NCBI GenBank assembly: GCA_018657625.1
Contig: JABHWU010000115.1
Span: 1 to 64,000, forward strand
Reading direction: 5' to 3'
Origin: Deltaproteobacteria bacterium
GTDB lineage: Bacteria > SAR324 > XYD2-FULL-50-16
Length of the DNA: 64,000 bases
Shown here: piece by piece, positions 34,610-42,892 of the stretch
Layout: each line of letters opens with the position of its first letter
Numbering within the stretch: the first letter of the stretch is position 1
The notes under the pieces: generated by a model
The model's database searches: none
The model's input: the letters and a program-made list of their open reading frames with translations, nothing else
What the model was told of the DNA's origin: nothing
Program-made: the position numbers and the translations under genes

Positions 34610-35977
34610 TTAAATGATCTCGAAATATCGCTCCATTTCCCAGTCAGTGATATGTTTATTAAACTCCCGTTGCTCCCAGATACGAGTAGCAGCATAGTGG
34701 TTGACAAACTCACTTCCAAAAAGTTCATGTGCAACACTAGATGCCTTTAATCGATTCGCAGCCTCCTGTAAAGACCTTGGTAATTGTCTTTCAATCGGGT
34801 ATTTATGTTCATAAGCATTTCCCAAAATTGGAGCATCAGGTTCAATTTTATTTTCAATCCCCCAAAGACCGGACCCCAATGCAGCAGACAAGGCGATATA
34901 TGGATTGATATCAGCCGCTGTCACTCGATATTCAACACGTTGGGATTTCTGTGATCCCAATATGGCTCTAAGTGCTGTCGTTCGATTATCAATCCCCCAG
35001 CTGGCATCAGTTGGAGCCCAGAAACCAGGAATTAATCTGGTAAAGCTATTAATCGTGGGTGAACACATCGCTAATAATTCAGGCATCAATTGTTGCTGAC
35101 CACCAATGAAATAACGCATAGTGTCACTAATGGTGTTTTCTTTGTCCTTATCAAAGAAAACTGATTTCCCGTTTAAATCCTGTAAGGATAGATGGATATG
35201 TCCGCTTAATCCGGGATAGTCAGGAGACCATTTAGCCATAAAAGTTGCCATCCAGTCACGGTTTTGCGCCAAAACTTTAGTATATGTTTTAAACAGCGCT
35301 GCTTGATCTCCAGCTGAAAGAAGATCATCATAGATCAAAGCAGCCTCAATTACACCAGGTCCAGTCTCCGTATGGAGTCCTTCCAATGGGAAACCCATTT
35401 CAATACAGGTATCTAGTAGCTCTTCATAAAAATCAGAATAAACCGAATTTCTCAACATAGAATATCCAAAAAATCCCGGTGAGATATTTTTCAAGTTTCG
35501 ATACCCCTTTTCTCTCGCTGAGTCCGGTGTTTCATCAAAGACAAAAAATTCAAATTCACAGGATGCTTTGGAAAGGAACCCCATCTTTTCAGCACGCTGT
35601 CCTATGCGTTTTAATAACCCCCTTGGACATATTTTTTCCCCTTCTTCATCGAACTCACCTAAAAATAACAATGTATTGTTTTCATGTGGAATTTCACGAC
35701 AACTCTCCGGAATAATGCGGGTAGGGATATCGCCATAACCGGTGTGCCAACCTGTAAAGGTCACATTATCATATAGTTGATCATTTGAATCCCAGCCAGC
35801 AACAACACCACAAAAACCAAAACCGCTAGTTAAAGAAGTCAGGAACTTGGCACTGGCCATATATTTTCCACGAAAGACACCATCAATATCAAAAACGCCT
35901 ACTTTAACATATTCAATTTTTCGCTCATTGATGATTTTTTTTGCTTCTTCAACTGAATTTATTTTAATAGCTGCCAT
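34610..35977 (-). CDS. Glutamine synthetase-family ligase (PuuA-like, gamma-glutamyl-amine ligase)
   Basis: This 455-residue protein has the glutamine-synthetase catalytic set: CEFEFFVF (metal Glu), HTETGPGVIEAAL, GLSGHIHLSL (metal His), WAPTDASWGIDNRTTALR (ATP/substrate Arg) and RVEYRVTAADINPYIALSA. The N-terminal beta-grasp has VKVGVFDIDGVFRGKYM instead of the classical GlnA strand, as in PuuA/GlnA-type ligases that attach glutamate to amines. The adjacent PuuD-like hydrolase supports a gamma-glutamylation pathway. No PuuB oxidase or PuuC dehydrogenase is present, so the pathway is incomplete here. GGAG precedes the ATG. A tandem operator/promoter lies about 240 bp upstream. The true amine substrate is unknown. 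Confidence 0.88.
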   Translation of the reverse strand: MAAIKINSVEEAKKIINERKIEYVKVGVFDIDGVFRGKYMASAKFLTSLTSGFGFCGVVAGWDSNDQLYDNVTFTGWHTGYGDIPTRIIPESCREIPHENNTLLFLGEFDEEGEKICPRGLLKRIGQRAEKMGFLSKASCEFEFFVFDETPDSAREKGYRNLKNISPGFFGYSMLRNSVYSDFYEELLDTCIEMGFPLEGLHTETGPGVIEAALIYDDLLSAGDQAALFKTYTKVLAQNRDWMATFMAKWSPDYPGLSGHIHLSLQDLNGKSVFFDKDKENTISDTMRYFIGGQQQLMPELLAMCSPTINSFTRLIPGFWAPTDASWGIDNRTTALRAILGSQKSQRVEYRVTAADINPYIALSAALGSGLWGIENKIEPDAPILGNAYEHKYPIERQLPRSLQEAANRLKASSVAHELFGSEFVNHYAATRIWEQREFNKHITDWEMERYFEII

Positions 35978-36324
35978 TGCTTACTCCAGTATTATTTTAG
36001 TATCTATTCCATCGTCGAAATATTCGTAGAATGCTTAGCGTACCTTTTAAATTAAAATAATAATCTAGTATCAAATTGATTAAGATTACGCGATCTTCAC
36101 CAAAGATAAGGTTTCATTATACTTGATTACGCTCAATTTTATAATCGTTCTCTGTTTTAGATTAAAGTGAAATAAATTAGGTTGACTGTAATATTTATTA
36201 CTTTTAAGGTTACATGTAATATTTACTACAGGATCTTTTTGTAGTCAACTTTTTTTATTCCAAATATCTAATCAAATTGTTTCTAATTTGCTAGATGCAA
36301 CCTTTTGTTGATTATTAAAAAAAT
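35978..36324. other. Divergent control region between the GS-like and RpiR genes
   Basis: This 347-bp spacer holds the promoters of both flanking genes. The left 200 bp are plain AT-rich sequence; the right part holds the tandem operator element at 36181-36249. No other element is visible. Confidence 0.5.
36181..36249. promoter_or_regulatory. Tandem GTAAT-N4-ATTAC operators with flanking TTGACT boxes
   Basis: Sites GTAATATTTATTAC (36188-36201) and GTAATATTTACTAC (36216-36229) lie 28 bp apart. The element is framed by GTTGACT (36181) and AGTCAAC (36243-36249). On the minus strand TTGACT is followed after 17 bases by TAAATA, making a promoter for the GS-like gene whose -10 lies inside the operator. 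On the plus strand TTGACT (36182) could serve the RpiR gene. The same layout recurs at 40697-40758. RpiR is the best candidate binder. Confidence 0.65.
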
Positions 36325-37197
36325 ATGGCTAAAAAAACGTCTGAATCTGACTTAAATTCTATTTATGAATTGTTACTAAAAGATTTTGAAAGACTTACAC
36401 CTACTGAACGAAAACCAGCTCGACTATTATTAGACAATTTCCCAATGGTCGGCCTGGAAACTGTGGCACAGTTTGCAAAAATGGCAAATGTCAGTGGACC
36501 AACAATCATTAGATTGGTTAATAAGTTAGGATTTAAGGGTTATGTTGCATTTCAAAACAAGTTAAGACAGGAACTCCAAGCTCGTTTAGAGACACCCATT
36601 CAAAAAAGCGACAAGACGCAGAGAAAGCATGATTCAATCGATGAAACGATCAATAATTTTGGTGATATCGTTTGTCAGAATATTAAACGTTCATTAAGTA
36701 ATATCCCAACCTCAGAAATTAGCTCCGTTGTTCAGGCATTAAGTAATAATAAACAATCTGTTTTTCTATTAGGGGGGCGCTATACCGACATACTAGCCCG
36801 GCATTTCTATCTCCATCTCCATGCAATTCGCAGCAACACTTGGCATATTTCAGGGCAATCCAGTACCTGGCCCGAGTACATACTGGATATCAAAAAAAAT
36901 GATATTGTCGTTATTTTTGATATCAGGCGCTACCAGAATGATGTTACTAAGTTTGCCCAAAAGGCCGTAAAACGTGGTGGTCGCATTGTTTTATTTACCG
37001 ACCAATGGTTCTCCCCAATATCACACCTGGCACATCAGGTCTTTTCACTTCAGATAAAGGTCCCGTCTAATTGGGATTCATCCGTTGCCATTCTAACTTT
37101 AATCGATATTATCCTAGCGAAACTGACAAAAGACTTGTGGCTGGAAGTAAAAGATCGCCTTGAGTCACGGGAAACTATTTTTCAGAGTTTTTGTTAA
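36325..37197 (+). CDS. RpiR/MurR family transcriptional regulator
   Basis: This 290-residue protein has an N-terminal helix-turn-helix domain (about 10-85), with LTPTERKPARLLLDNFPMVGLETVAQFAKMANVSGPTIIRLVNKLGFKGYVAFQ typical of the family. A SIS sugar-isomerase-like ligand domain follows (about 125-260: VFLLGGRYTDILARHF, DIVVIFDIRRYQNDV, GGRIVLFTDQ). The classical SIS ser-rich loop (here RY/IRR) is changed, so the effector may not be a phosphosugar. It is divergent from the GS-like gene and next to the DctPQM TRAP operon. The duplicated operator pairs upstream of both suggest it controls them. Confidence 0.9.
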   Translation: MAKKTSESDLNSIYELLLKDFERLTPTERKPARLLLDNFPMVGLETVAQFAKMANVSGPTIIRLVNKLGFKGYVAFQNKLRQELQARLETPIQKSDKTQRKHDSIDETINNFGDIVCQNIKRSLSNIPTSEISSVVQALSNNKQSVFLLGGRYTDILARHFYLHLHAIRSNTWHISGQSSTWPEYILDIKKNDIVVIFDIRRYQNDVTKFAQKAVKRGGRIVLFTDQWFSPISHLAHQVFSLQIKVPSNWDSSVAILTLIDIILAKLTKDLWLEVKDRLESRETIFQSFC

Positions 37198-37226
37198 AAT
37201 AATAAAAGTATCACTTATAATGGAAC

Positions 37227-37259
37227 CCCTCACCCACTTTATTTAAAAGAGGGTGAGGG
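37227..37259. terminator. Hairpin between convergent RpiR and DctP genes
   Basis: Perfect 9-bp stem CCCTCACCC (37227-37235) / GGGTGAGGG (37251-37259) with a 15-base loop, between two convergent stop codons. Neither side has a clear T-tract, so it may be a weak bidirectional terminator or a small repeated palindrome. Confidence 0.5.
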
Positions 37260-37290
37260 AACGAAAAGAGGGTAAGAAAACGAAAGTAGC

Positions 37291-38400
37291 TTAGCTGTAT
37301 CGATAAGGTACACCCGCCTTTTGCATCACTTTTGAATAATCTTTAAAAATCTGAACAACTTTTGCGGCCCGTGGGCTGCTGGAAGATATATCATCCCAGA
37401 ACTCTTCAGAATCTTTAACGACGGTATCCCATTCTTCTGCCGGAATTGTTGTTAATTCCATCTTTTTACCTTCAACCCTAAGTTTTGCTTCTCCACCCCA
37501 GTACCAGATTTGTCGGTAATAGTGAGAGCTATCCATGGATAACTTAAATATTTCCTGTAAATGCGGTGGAACTTTAGCCCAGCTCTTGCTGTTAGCGAAA
37601 TATGAGCCACACCAGGCACCAGTAACATTATTCAATAAGGCATAATTACAAACATCAGCCCAACCCACTTCATAGGCTTCGGTAAATCCACACCAGGCCA
37701 CACCATCCAGTTCACCGGTCTGAATGGCTACTTCAATATCATCCCAGGGGAGTGTTACAGGAACCAATCCATAGCGTGACAGGAACCTTCCAGCTGTCGG
37801 CACACCAAATACTCGTTTTCCCTTCATATCCGCCAGGCTTCTGATTGGCTTCTTCGTAAAAATATGTAGAGGATCCCATGAACCTGCGCCTAGCCATTCT
37901 ACACCCCTGATTTCATCATAAGCCTCTTTCCAGATTTTATCTAAACCATAGTACTTGAACAAAACTGGCAGATCCAAACTATAACGGGTTGAGAACGGGA
38001 AATAGCCACCAAAAACATTGATATCAACAGGAGAGGCCATGGTAGCATCGTCACTTTGTACTGCATCGATGGTTCCGTTTTGCATCGCTCTGAACAGTTC
38101 ACCAGTAGCTACTAGTTGATCAGCATAATACAATTCAATCTCCATTTGGCCATGGGCAGCACGATTAAAAGCCTCAATTTGGGGCTTGATCACATGAGCA
38201 CCTAAAGGAGCACCTGAATATGTTTGCAACCGCCATTTAATCGGATTTGTTTTTGAGTAAATATCCGGTGCGGAGAAGGTAGTTGAAGCCGCAACAACAC
38301 CAGCCGCAGCAACACCAGCCTTTTTAATAAACTCCCGACGATCATTCTTCTGAGCCAAAGGTTTAGTTACAACTTTTCCATCTTTTTTTTCATCTTTCAC
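37291..38400 (-). CDS. TRAP transporter substrate-binding protein, DctP family (Tat signal)
   Basis: This 369-residue binding protein has a twin-arginine signal: NDRREFIKKAGVAAAG with R21-R22, a moderately hydrophobic stretch, and cleavage near FSA-PDIYSK. The mature protein shows the DctP/TakP pattern: WRLQTYSGAPLGAHVIKPQIEAFN, then ELYYADQLVATGELFRAMQNGTIDAVQSDDATM and GWGFTEAY-like GVAWCGFTEAYEVGW. The length and WGAEAKL/DISS tail fit the alpha-keto-acid binding subgroup, but the ligand is not determined. It is the last gene of the TRAP operon, downstream of dctM by about 64 bp. Confidence 0.92.
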   Translation of the reverse strand: MKDEKKDGKVVTKPLAQKNDRREFIKKAGVAAAGVVAASTTFSAPDIYSKTNPIKWRLQTYSGAPLGAHVIKPQIEAFNRAAHGQMEIELYYADQLVATGELFRAMQNGTIDAVQSDDATMASPVDINVFGGYFPFSTRYSLDLPVLFKYYGLDKIWKEAYDEIRGVEWLGAGSWDPLHIFTKKPIRSLADMKGKRVFGVPTAGRFLSRYGLVPVTLPWDDIEVAIQTGELDGVAWCGFTEAYEVGWADVCNYALLNNVTGAWCGSYFANSKSWAKVPPHLQEIFKLSMDSSHYYRQIWYWGGEAKLRVEGKKMELTTIPAEEWDTVVKDSEEFWDDISSSSPRAAKVVQIFKDYSKVMQKAGVPYRYS

Positions 38401-38464
38401 TACTTATCTCCTCTGATGTTAAAGATTGACAATTGACCTGATGGTGTTCATCAGGTCTATGGGT

Positions 38465-39790
38465 TTAGCCTCTTGAATAGACATAATCTGGCAGCCAGAG
38501 GGCAATTTGAGGGAAAATTATGATTAGCATCAGTGCAAAAATCATAACCAACACAAAGGGAATAATAGAACGGTAAATGTCCGACAAAGAAATTTCGGGA
38601 GGTGCCATCGCCCGCATTAAAAACAAATTATACCCAAAAGGAGGTGTCATATAGGCGATTTGACATGTTATCGTATATAGCACTCCGTACCAGATTGCAT
38701 TAAAACCAAGTGACACTATCAATGGGACGTAGAGCGGCGCGACAATAACCAACATGGCTGTATCGTCCAGAAACATCCCCATTACAATGTATGACAATTG
38801 CATCATTATTAACACCTGCCAGGGAGTCAATTGCCAGTTCGTAATAAATAAGGCCTCAATTGCTTTGACCGCACCCAGACCATCAAAAATAGCCCCGAAA
38901 CAAAGTGCGGCCAGGATAATCCACATAAACATACAGGATACCCCTAGTGATTTCCTAACAGTTTCTTCAATAACTTTCCTGGTTAATCTACGCTTAAAAA
39001 TAGCCGCCAATGTTGCGGCGGTTGCCCCAACAGCTGAGCTTTCAACCAGGCTGGTAATGCCCATTAAAAATAAACCAGTCATAAAAAAGAAGATCAAAAA
39101 TGGAATAATACCCGCTTTCAGATATTTTAACTTCTCTTTCAGTGGCATATCTAAATCTTCTTTACTAATGGTAGGGGCGAGTTCAGGCTGAAGCTTGCAC
39201 CTGATAACGATATAGAGAATAAATAGTCCTGCCATCAATAAACCAGGGAAAACTCCGGCCAGCCAAAGCCTACCAACAGGTTGGCGGGCGATCATACCGT
39301 ATAAGACCAGTACAACACTTGGTGGCACTAGTATGCCCAGGGAACTACCTGCCTGCACCACCCCCGTAATCATTACCTTGTCATAACCCCGCCGCAGCAT
39401 CTCCGGTAGTGCGATTGTCGCACCGATGGCCATGCCTGCAACGCTAAGCCCGTTCATCGCTGAAATAACGACCATCAGACCGATGGTACCAATTGCTAGC
39501 CCTCCTTTCAGGCTACCAAACCAGACATGAAACATCTGGTATAAATCATCTGCTATGCCCGTTTCAGAAAGGATATAACCCATATAGATAAATAAAGGGA
39601 GGGTTAGCATGGGATACCAGTTAAATAACTTAAAGGCCGCATTGAAAGGCATCTCAACAGCCCCAGTTCCGTACAGCATTAGAGCTGCTGCTGCAGAAAC
39701 AAAACCGATGGCCGCAAAAATCCGCTGACCTGTTAGCAACATGACCAGCATGCCTCCAAACATCGTAATTGCAATTGCTTCGTAACTCAT
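38465..39790 (-). CDS. TRAP transporter large permease, DctM type
   Basis: This 441-residue protein has about 12 helices and DctM motifs MNGLSVAGMAIGATIALPEMLRRGYDK, GSSLGILVPPSVVLVLYG, MGMFLDDTAMLVIVAPLYVPL and TPPFGYNLFLMRAMAP. It forms the substrate channel with the DctQ protein encoded upstream; their genes overlap by 4 bp (ATGA). Uptake is driven by an ion gradient. It belongs with the DctP receptor encoded downstream. Confidence 0.95.
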   Translation of the reverse strand: MSYEAIAITMFGGMLVMLLTGQRIFAAIGFVSAAAALMLYGTGAVEMPFNAAFKLFNWYPMLTLPLFIYMGYILSETGIADDLYQMFHVWFGSLKGGLAIGTIGLMVVISAMNGLSVAGMAIGATIALPEMLRRGYDKVMITGVVQAGSSLGILVPPSVVLVLYGMIARQPVGRLWLAGVFPGLLMAGLFILYIVIRCKLQPELAPTISKEDLDMPLKEKLKYLKAGIIPFLIFFFMTGLFLMGITSLVESSAVGATAATLAAIFKRRLTRKVIEETVRKSLGVSCMFMWIILAALCFGAIFDGLGAVKAIEALFITNWQLTPWQVLIMMQLSYIVMGMFLDDTAMLVIVAPLYVPLIVSLGFNAIWYGVLYTITCQIAYMTPPFGYNLFLMRAMAPPEISLSDIYRSIIPFVLVMIFALMLIIIFPQIALWLPDYVYSRG

Positions 39791-40299
39791 GAAATTGTAT
39801 TTCCTCTGGATTTAGCTATGTCTTTGAAAATAGTGGATACTGCTTGCAATAGCATTAATACAATGCCAATTACCATTATAACCTTAATTGGTATCATGGA
39901 AGGGTTCCACTGTGAAAATTTTCGCTCGCCATATTCGATCGCATAACTTGTGCTGGAAATCGATCCAATTAACAAAGTGACGAGATATGCCACTAAAAAA
40001 AAGTCTGTGACAACATCGACTTTAGCTTTGGTTTTCTCTGAAAATCGATCATAAAGCAAGTCCATGCGGACATGTTCCCTCAGTTGTACCGAATAGGCAC
40101 CACCTAATATATAATAGGCAGTAATGATGAACTGTGCCATTTCCACAGTCCAGGATAACGGTATATTTAAAATATTTCGACTAATCGCGCCAAGCAACAA
40201 TACAGCAATCATCAAAAAAATTGAGTACATTGCTACCCGTCCGAACTTAATTGAAATATAATCAACGTATCTTACGTAGTATACAACAGCTTTTGGCAT
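39787..40299 (-). CDS. TRAP transporter small permease, DctQ type
   Basis: This is a 170-residue protein from the ATG at 40299, with AGGAG 9-10 bases upstream; a TTG at 40329 would add ten basic residues. Its four helices are SIFLMIAVLLLGAISRN, then ILNIPLSWTVEMAQFIITAYYILGGAY, the LREHVRMDLLYDR segment (the family signature) and the last helix IKVIMVIGIVLMLLQAVSTIF. It partners DctM, translated by ATGA overlap. The tandem operator (40697-40758) lies about 400 bp upstream and includes a candidate promoter for this operon. Confidence 0.92.
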   Translation of the reverse strand: MPKAVVYYVRYVDYISIKFGRVAMYSIFLMIAVLLLGAISRNILNIPLSWTVEMAQFIITAYYILGGAYSVQLREHVRMDLLYDRFSEKTKAKVDVVTDFFLVAYLVTLLIGSISSTSYAIEYGERKFSQWNPSMIPIKVIMVIGIVLMLLQAVSTIFKDIAKSRGNTIS

Positions 40300-41256
40300 T
40301 TGTTTTGGTCTCCTACTAGTCTTACTCAAACTGAACTGTCTTAAGATTTATCTAGCATAACAGGCATATTATTGATAAACTGCCGGTTCCAATAAAAAAG
40401 TTTAAAAAGTACAGGTACATATTCTTTCAATAACTTAAAACAGGCACATTGTATTGATTACCACTGGATAACCACCCCCAGCTCCTTATGGTGAAATAGG
40501 TAGCCAGCGATTTTCTGAAACATTGGTCCATTTCAGGTAAAAATTAAGGCAATAACTGATTTATTAATAGACTGTTAATTTAAAATCGATTAGGTGTTTT
40601 TTCTCAATACGCTTTCAAACGTATACCAGCCATTAGCAAATTTCACTTTAAGTACAAACCAAACAGCATTTTAAAATGATCAACCCCGATAAGTTTGTAA
40701 TGTTTATTACTTAAAAATTTTAATGTAACATTTACTACAGGACTAAATTGAAGTCAACACCTTTATTTTATAACTAAAGCAGGGTAATCGTTTACAAACC
40801 CGGATAAGCGTTTTTATATCAATATTCATTAAAAGGACTAGTTTGAAGGTTATATATTATCAATGGCTTTGCCTCGTTAACCCAAAAAAACAGAAAAAAT
40901 ATAATTGTTTTTTATTGCTGGATTTCATCATAAAGGATAATACTTTTCTGTATTTTTTATAATCCCAGACCTATTTAAAATATGACGACAAGGTGTCAGA
41001 GTGTTAGTTACTGAAATCATTTAAGTGTCATGTAATTCAATTAAAAAAGTGTGGTAATGTTACTCAACCGTTTTTTACATTTTGATCAGTTGAGTGGTTA
41101 GCATCATAAAATTGAAATTAAAGTTACCTGATAAATATCTTAATGAGCAAAACTGGATACCATTTGCTCTATGTTTCAACGGATTATTACTTATTTAATA
41201 TCTAATATTTTCTTAAATTAATGACTAAGTTGTCATTTATTGTTAGCAATAAACTA
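40300..41256. other. Long intergenic region upstream of the TRAP operon
   Basis: About 960 bp without an intact gene. It includes the tandem operator (40697-40758). Right of that, up to the oxidoreductase remnant at 41257, I see AT-rich sequence broken by stops in all frames, which may be further decayed coding sequence. Confidence 0.45.
40697..40758 (-). promoter_or_regulatory. Second tandem GTAAT-N4-ATTAC operator with promoter, upstream of DctPQM
   Basis: Sites GTAATGTTTATTAC (40697-40710) and GTAACATTTACTAC (40725-40738) are 28 bp apart, as in the element at 36188/36216. AGTCAAC (40752-40758) follows at the same distance (14 bases). On the minus strand this gives TTGACT, 17 bases, TAAATG: a promoter facing the DctQMP genes with its -10 overlapped by an operator. 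The copy is too exact in spacing to be chance. Confidence 0.65.
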
Positions 41257-41414
41257 CGAATGAACAAAATATAAAAAATGGTGGCAATGCAGACCGATTA
41301 GCCATTGCTACTCCAGGGGAATTCATTATTGATCCCGGGTCAACGCCATTGACCTATTTAAAGCAGGCTTTAGATAACGGCGCTCGAACGCTCTTTAATG
41401 CCGAAATTAAATGA
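41257..41414 (+). pseudogene. Remnant of an FAD-dependent oxidoreductase (DAO/GlpD-like)
   Basis: An open frame without its own start reads ...NGGNADRLAIATPGEF followed by IIDPGSTPLTYLKQALDNGARTLFNAEIK and a stop. The second part matches the conserved VDP....ALAENA..NG....NTEV stretch in the middle of GlpD/L-2-hydroxyglutarate-oxidase-type DAO enzymes. The protein ends there although such enzymes need some 200 more residues, and no FAD-binding GxGxxG is found upstream. It lies 22 bp before an FGGY kinase gene. Kinase plus DAO oxidase is a common glycerol-catabolism pair, so this may once have been a glpD-like partner gene. Confidence 0.5.
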
Positions 41415-41436
41415 CGCACCCTAATGATAGGTAACA

Positions 41437-42858
41437 ATGACCATATTAGCCATTGATCAGGGAACGACAAGTACCCGTGCACTTCTGGTAGAAAAATCAG
41501 GAGCCAGTAAAATCATAAAAACACTGGAGCATCAACAATACTATCCAAAGCCTGGATGGGTGGAACATAACCCAGAAGAACTGATCCATAACATTCAAGC
41601 ATGCCTAGATTGTTCTGAAAAATATATTTCCATAGGTATTGATAATCAAGGGGAAAGCTGTCTGGCCTGGGATACAGAAACAAAGCAGGCAATCACCCCA
41701 GTCATTGTATGGCAGGATAATCGAACGCATCAAACTATCGACAGACTTAAGCTTGAAAATTCACAAGATTTGGTAATAGAAAAAACGGGATTACCACTGG
41801 ATTCTTATTTTTCTGCCACTAAACTCGCCTGGATCATGAAAAATATTCCTGAAGCACAAAAGCTTCAGAAACTGGGAAAATTACGACTGGGTACTACTGA
41901 TGCATTTTTCCTTGATCGTCTGGCGAATCGATTTGTAACAGATATCAGCACAGCGTCCAGAACATCACTAATGAATATTCATACTGGGCAATGGGATCCA
42001 GAGTTATGCAATCTCTTTGGGGTACCCATAGAAGCATTACCTGAGATAGTGCCGACAACCGGTGACTTCGGATCAATCATTTCAAAAAATCGTCAGATAC
42101 CGGTTACAGCTAGTATTGTTGATCAGCAAGCGGCTTTGGTTGGACAGGGATGTCAATCAGCAGGTGATGTCAAAATAACTTTTGGCACCGGTGCCTTTGC
42201 TCTCGTCGTGACAGGGAGCAGCCCCTGCCACGCTGCAGAAAAGGGATTATTACCGACAGTAGCCTGGCAATTGAAAAATAAGAAAGTCGTCTATGCACTA
42301 GATGGCGGAGTATATAATGCAGGATCAGCCATTAACTGGGCACAGTCTTTGGGATTGTTTAAAACTTATAATCAAATTAATCAATTTAAGAAACCCAGTG
42401 CCATTGAAAGGGATCTGGTATTTGTACCTGCTTTATCCGGTTTAGGATGTCCCTACTGGGATAGATCAGCAGGAGGTGTTTGGATTGGGCTCTCATTAGA
42501 CACTCAACCGGCTGATTTAATGCAATCTATATTGGAAGGGATTGTATTCCGGGCAGTGGAAATAATTAATGCCATGGGTGAATTCGTATCAATAAAAAAT
42601 GAGATTTCCATCGATGGCGGCCTTTCAGCAAATCCATATTTTTGTCAATTTTTAGCAGAGGTATTGAATCGGGAAGTTATGGTAAAATCTTCTACAGAAT
42701 TAACAGCAATTGGAACCGCAAAACTAGCTGCAGGTGATCATATTGAGATAAACTGGGAATCACCCCTAACAACACGATATCTGCCCAATATCAAAAGACG
42801 GCAATATATGGAAAAATTTACTGATGCCATCAGAAGGTCTACTGGATGGAGATCTTGA
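41437..42858 (+). CDS. FGGY-family carbohydrate kinase (glycerol-kinase-like)
   Basis: This 473-residue kinase has the FGGY two-domain ribonuclease H-like fold. N-terminal ATP/sugar loops are AIDQGTTSTRALLVEKSG and GWVEHNPEEL, with IGIDNQGESCLAWD and VWQDNRT. The C-terminal domain has VDQQAALVGQGC, FGTGAFALV, LSGLGCPYWDRSAGGVWIGLSLDT, and IDGGLSANPYFCQFLAEVLNREV. The DQQAAL and GLG-PYWD motifs are most like glycerol kinase. It is about 25 residues shorter than E. coli GlpK, so another polyol or erythritol-type substrate is possible. Upstream lies a decayed oxidase fragment, and it converges with the reductive-dehalogenase-like gene after a 34-bp gap. Confidence 0.88.
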   Translation: MTILAIDQGTTSTRALLVEKSGASKIIKTLEHQQYYPKPGWVEHNPEELIHNIQACLDCSEKYISIGIDNQGESCLAWDTETKQAITPVIVWQDNRTHQTIDRLKLENSQDLVIEKTGLPLDSYFSATKLAWIMKNIPEAQKLQKLGKLRLGTTDAFFLDRLANRFVTDISTASRTSLMNIHTGQWDPELCNLFGVPIEALPEIVPTTGDFGSIISKNRQIPVTASIVDQQAALVGQGCQSAGDVKITFGTGAFALVVTGSSPCHAAEKGLLPTVAWQLKNKKVVYALDGGVYNAGSAINWAQSLGLFKTYNQINQFKKPSAIERDLVFVPALSGLGCPYWDRSAGGVWIGLSLDTQPADLMQSILEGIVFRAVEIINAMGEFVSIKNEISIDGGLSANPYFCQFLAEVLNREVMVKSSTELTAIGTAKLAAGDHIEINWESPLTTRYLPNIKRRQYMEKFTDAIRRSTGWRS

Positions 42859-42892
42859 ATTAATGTATTACAAATTCTTTAAATCATTCAAA

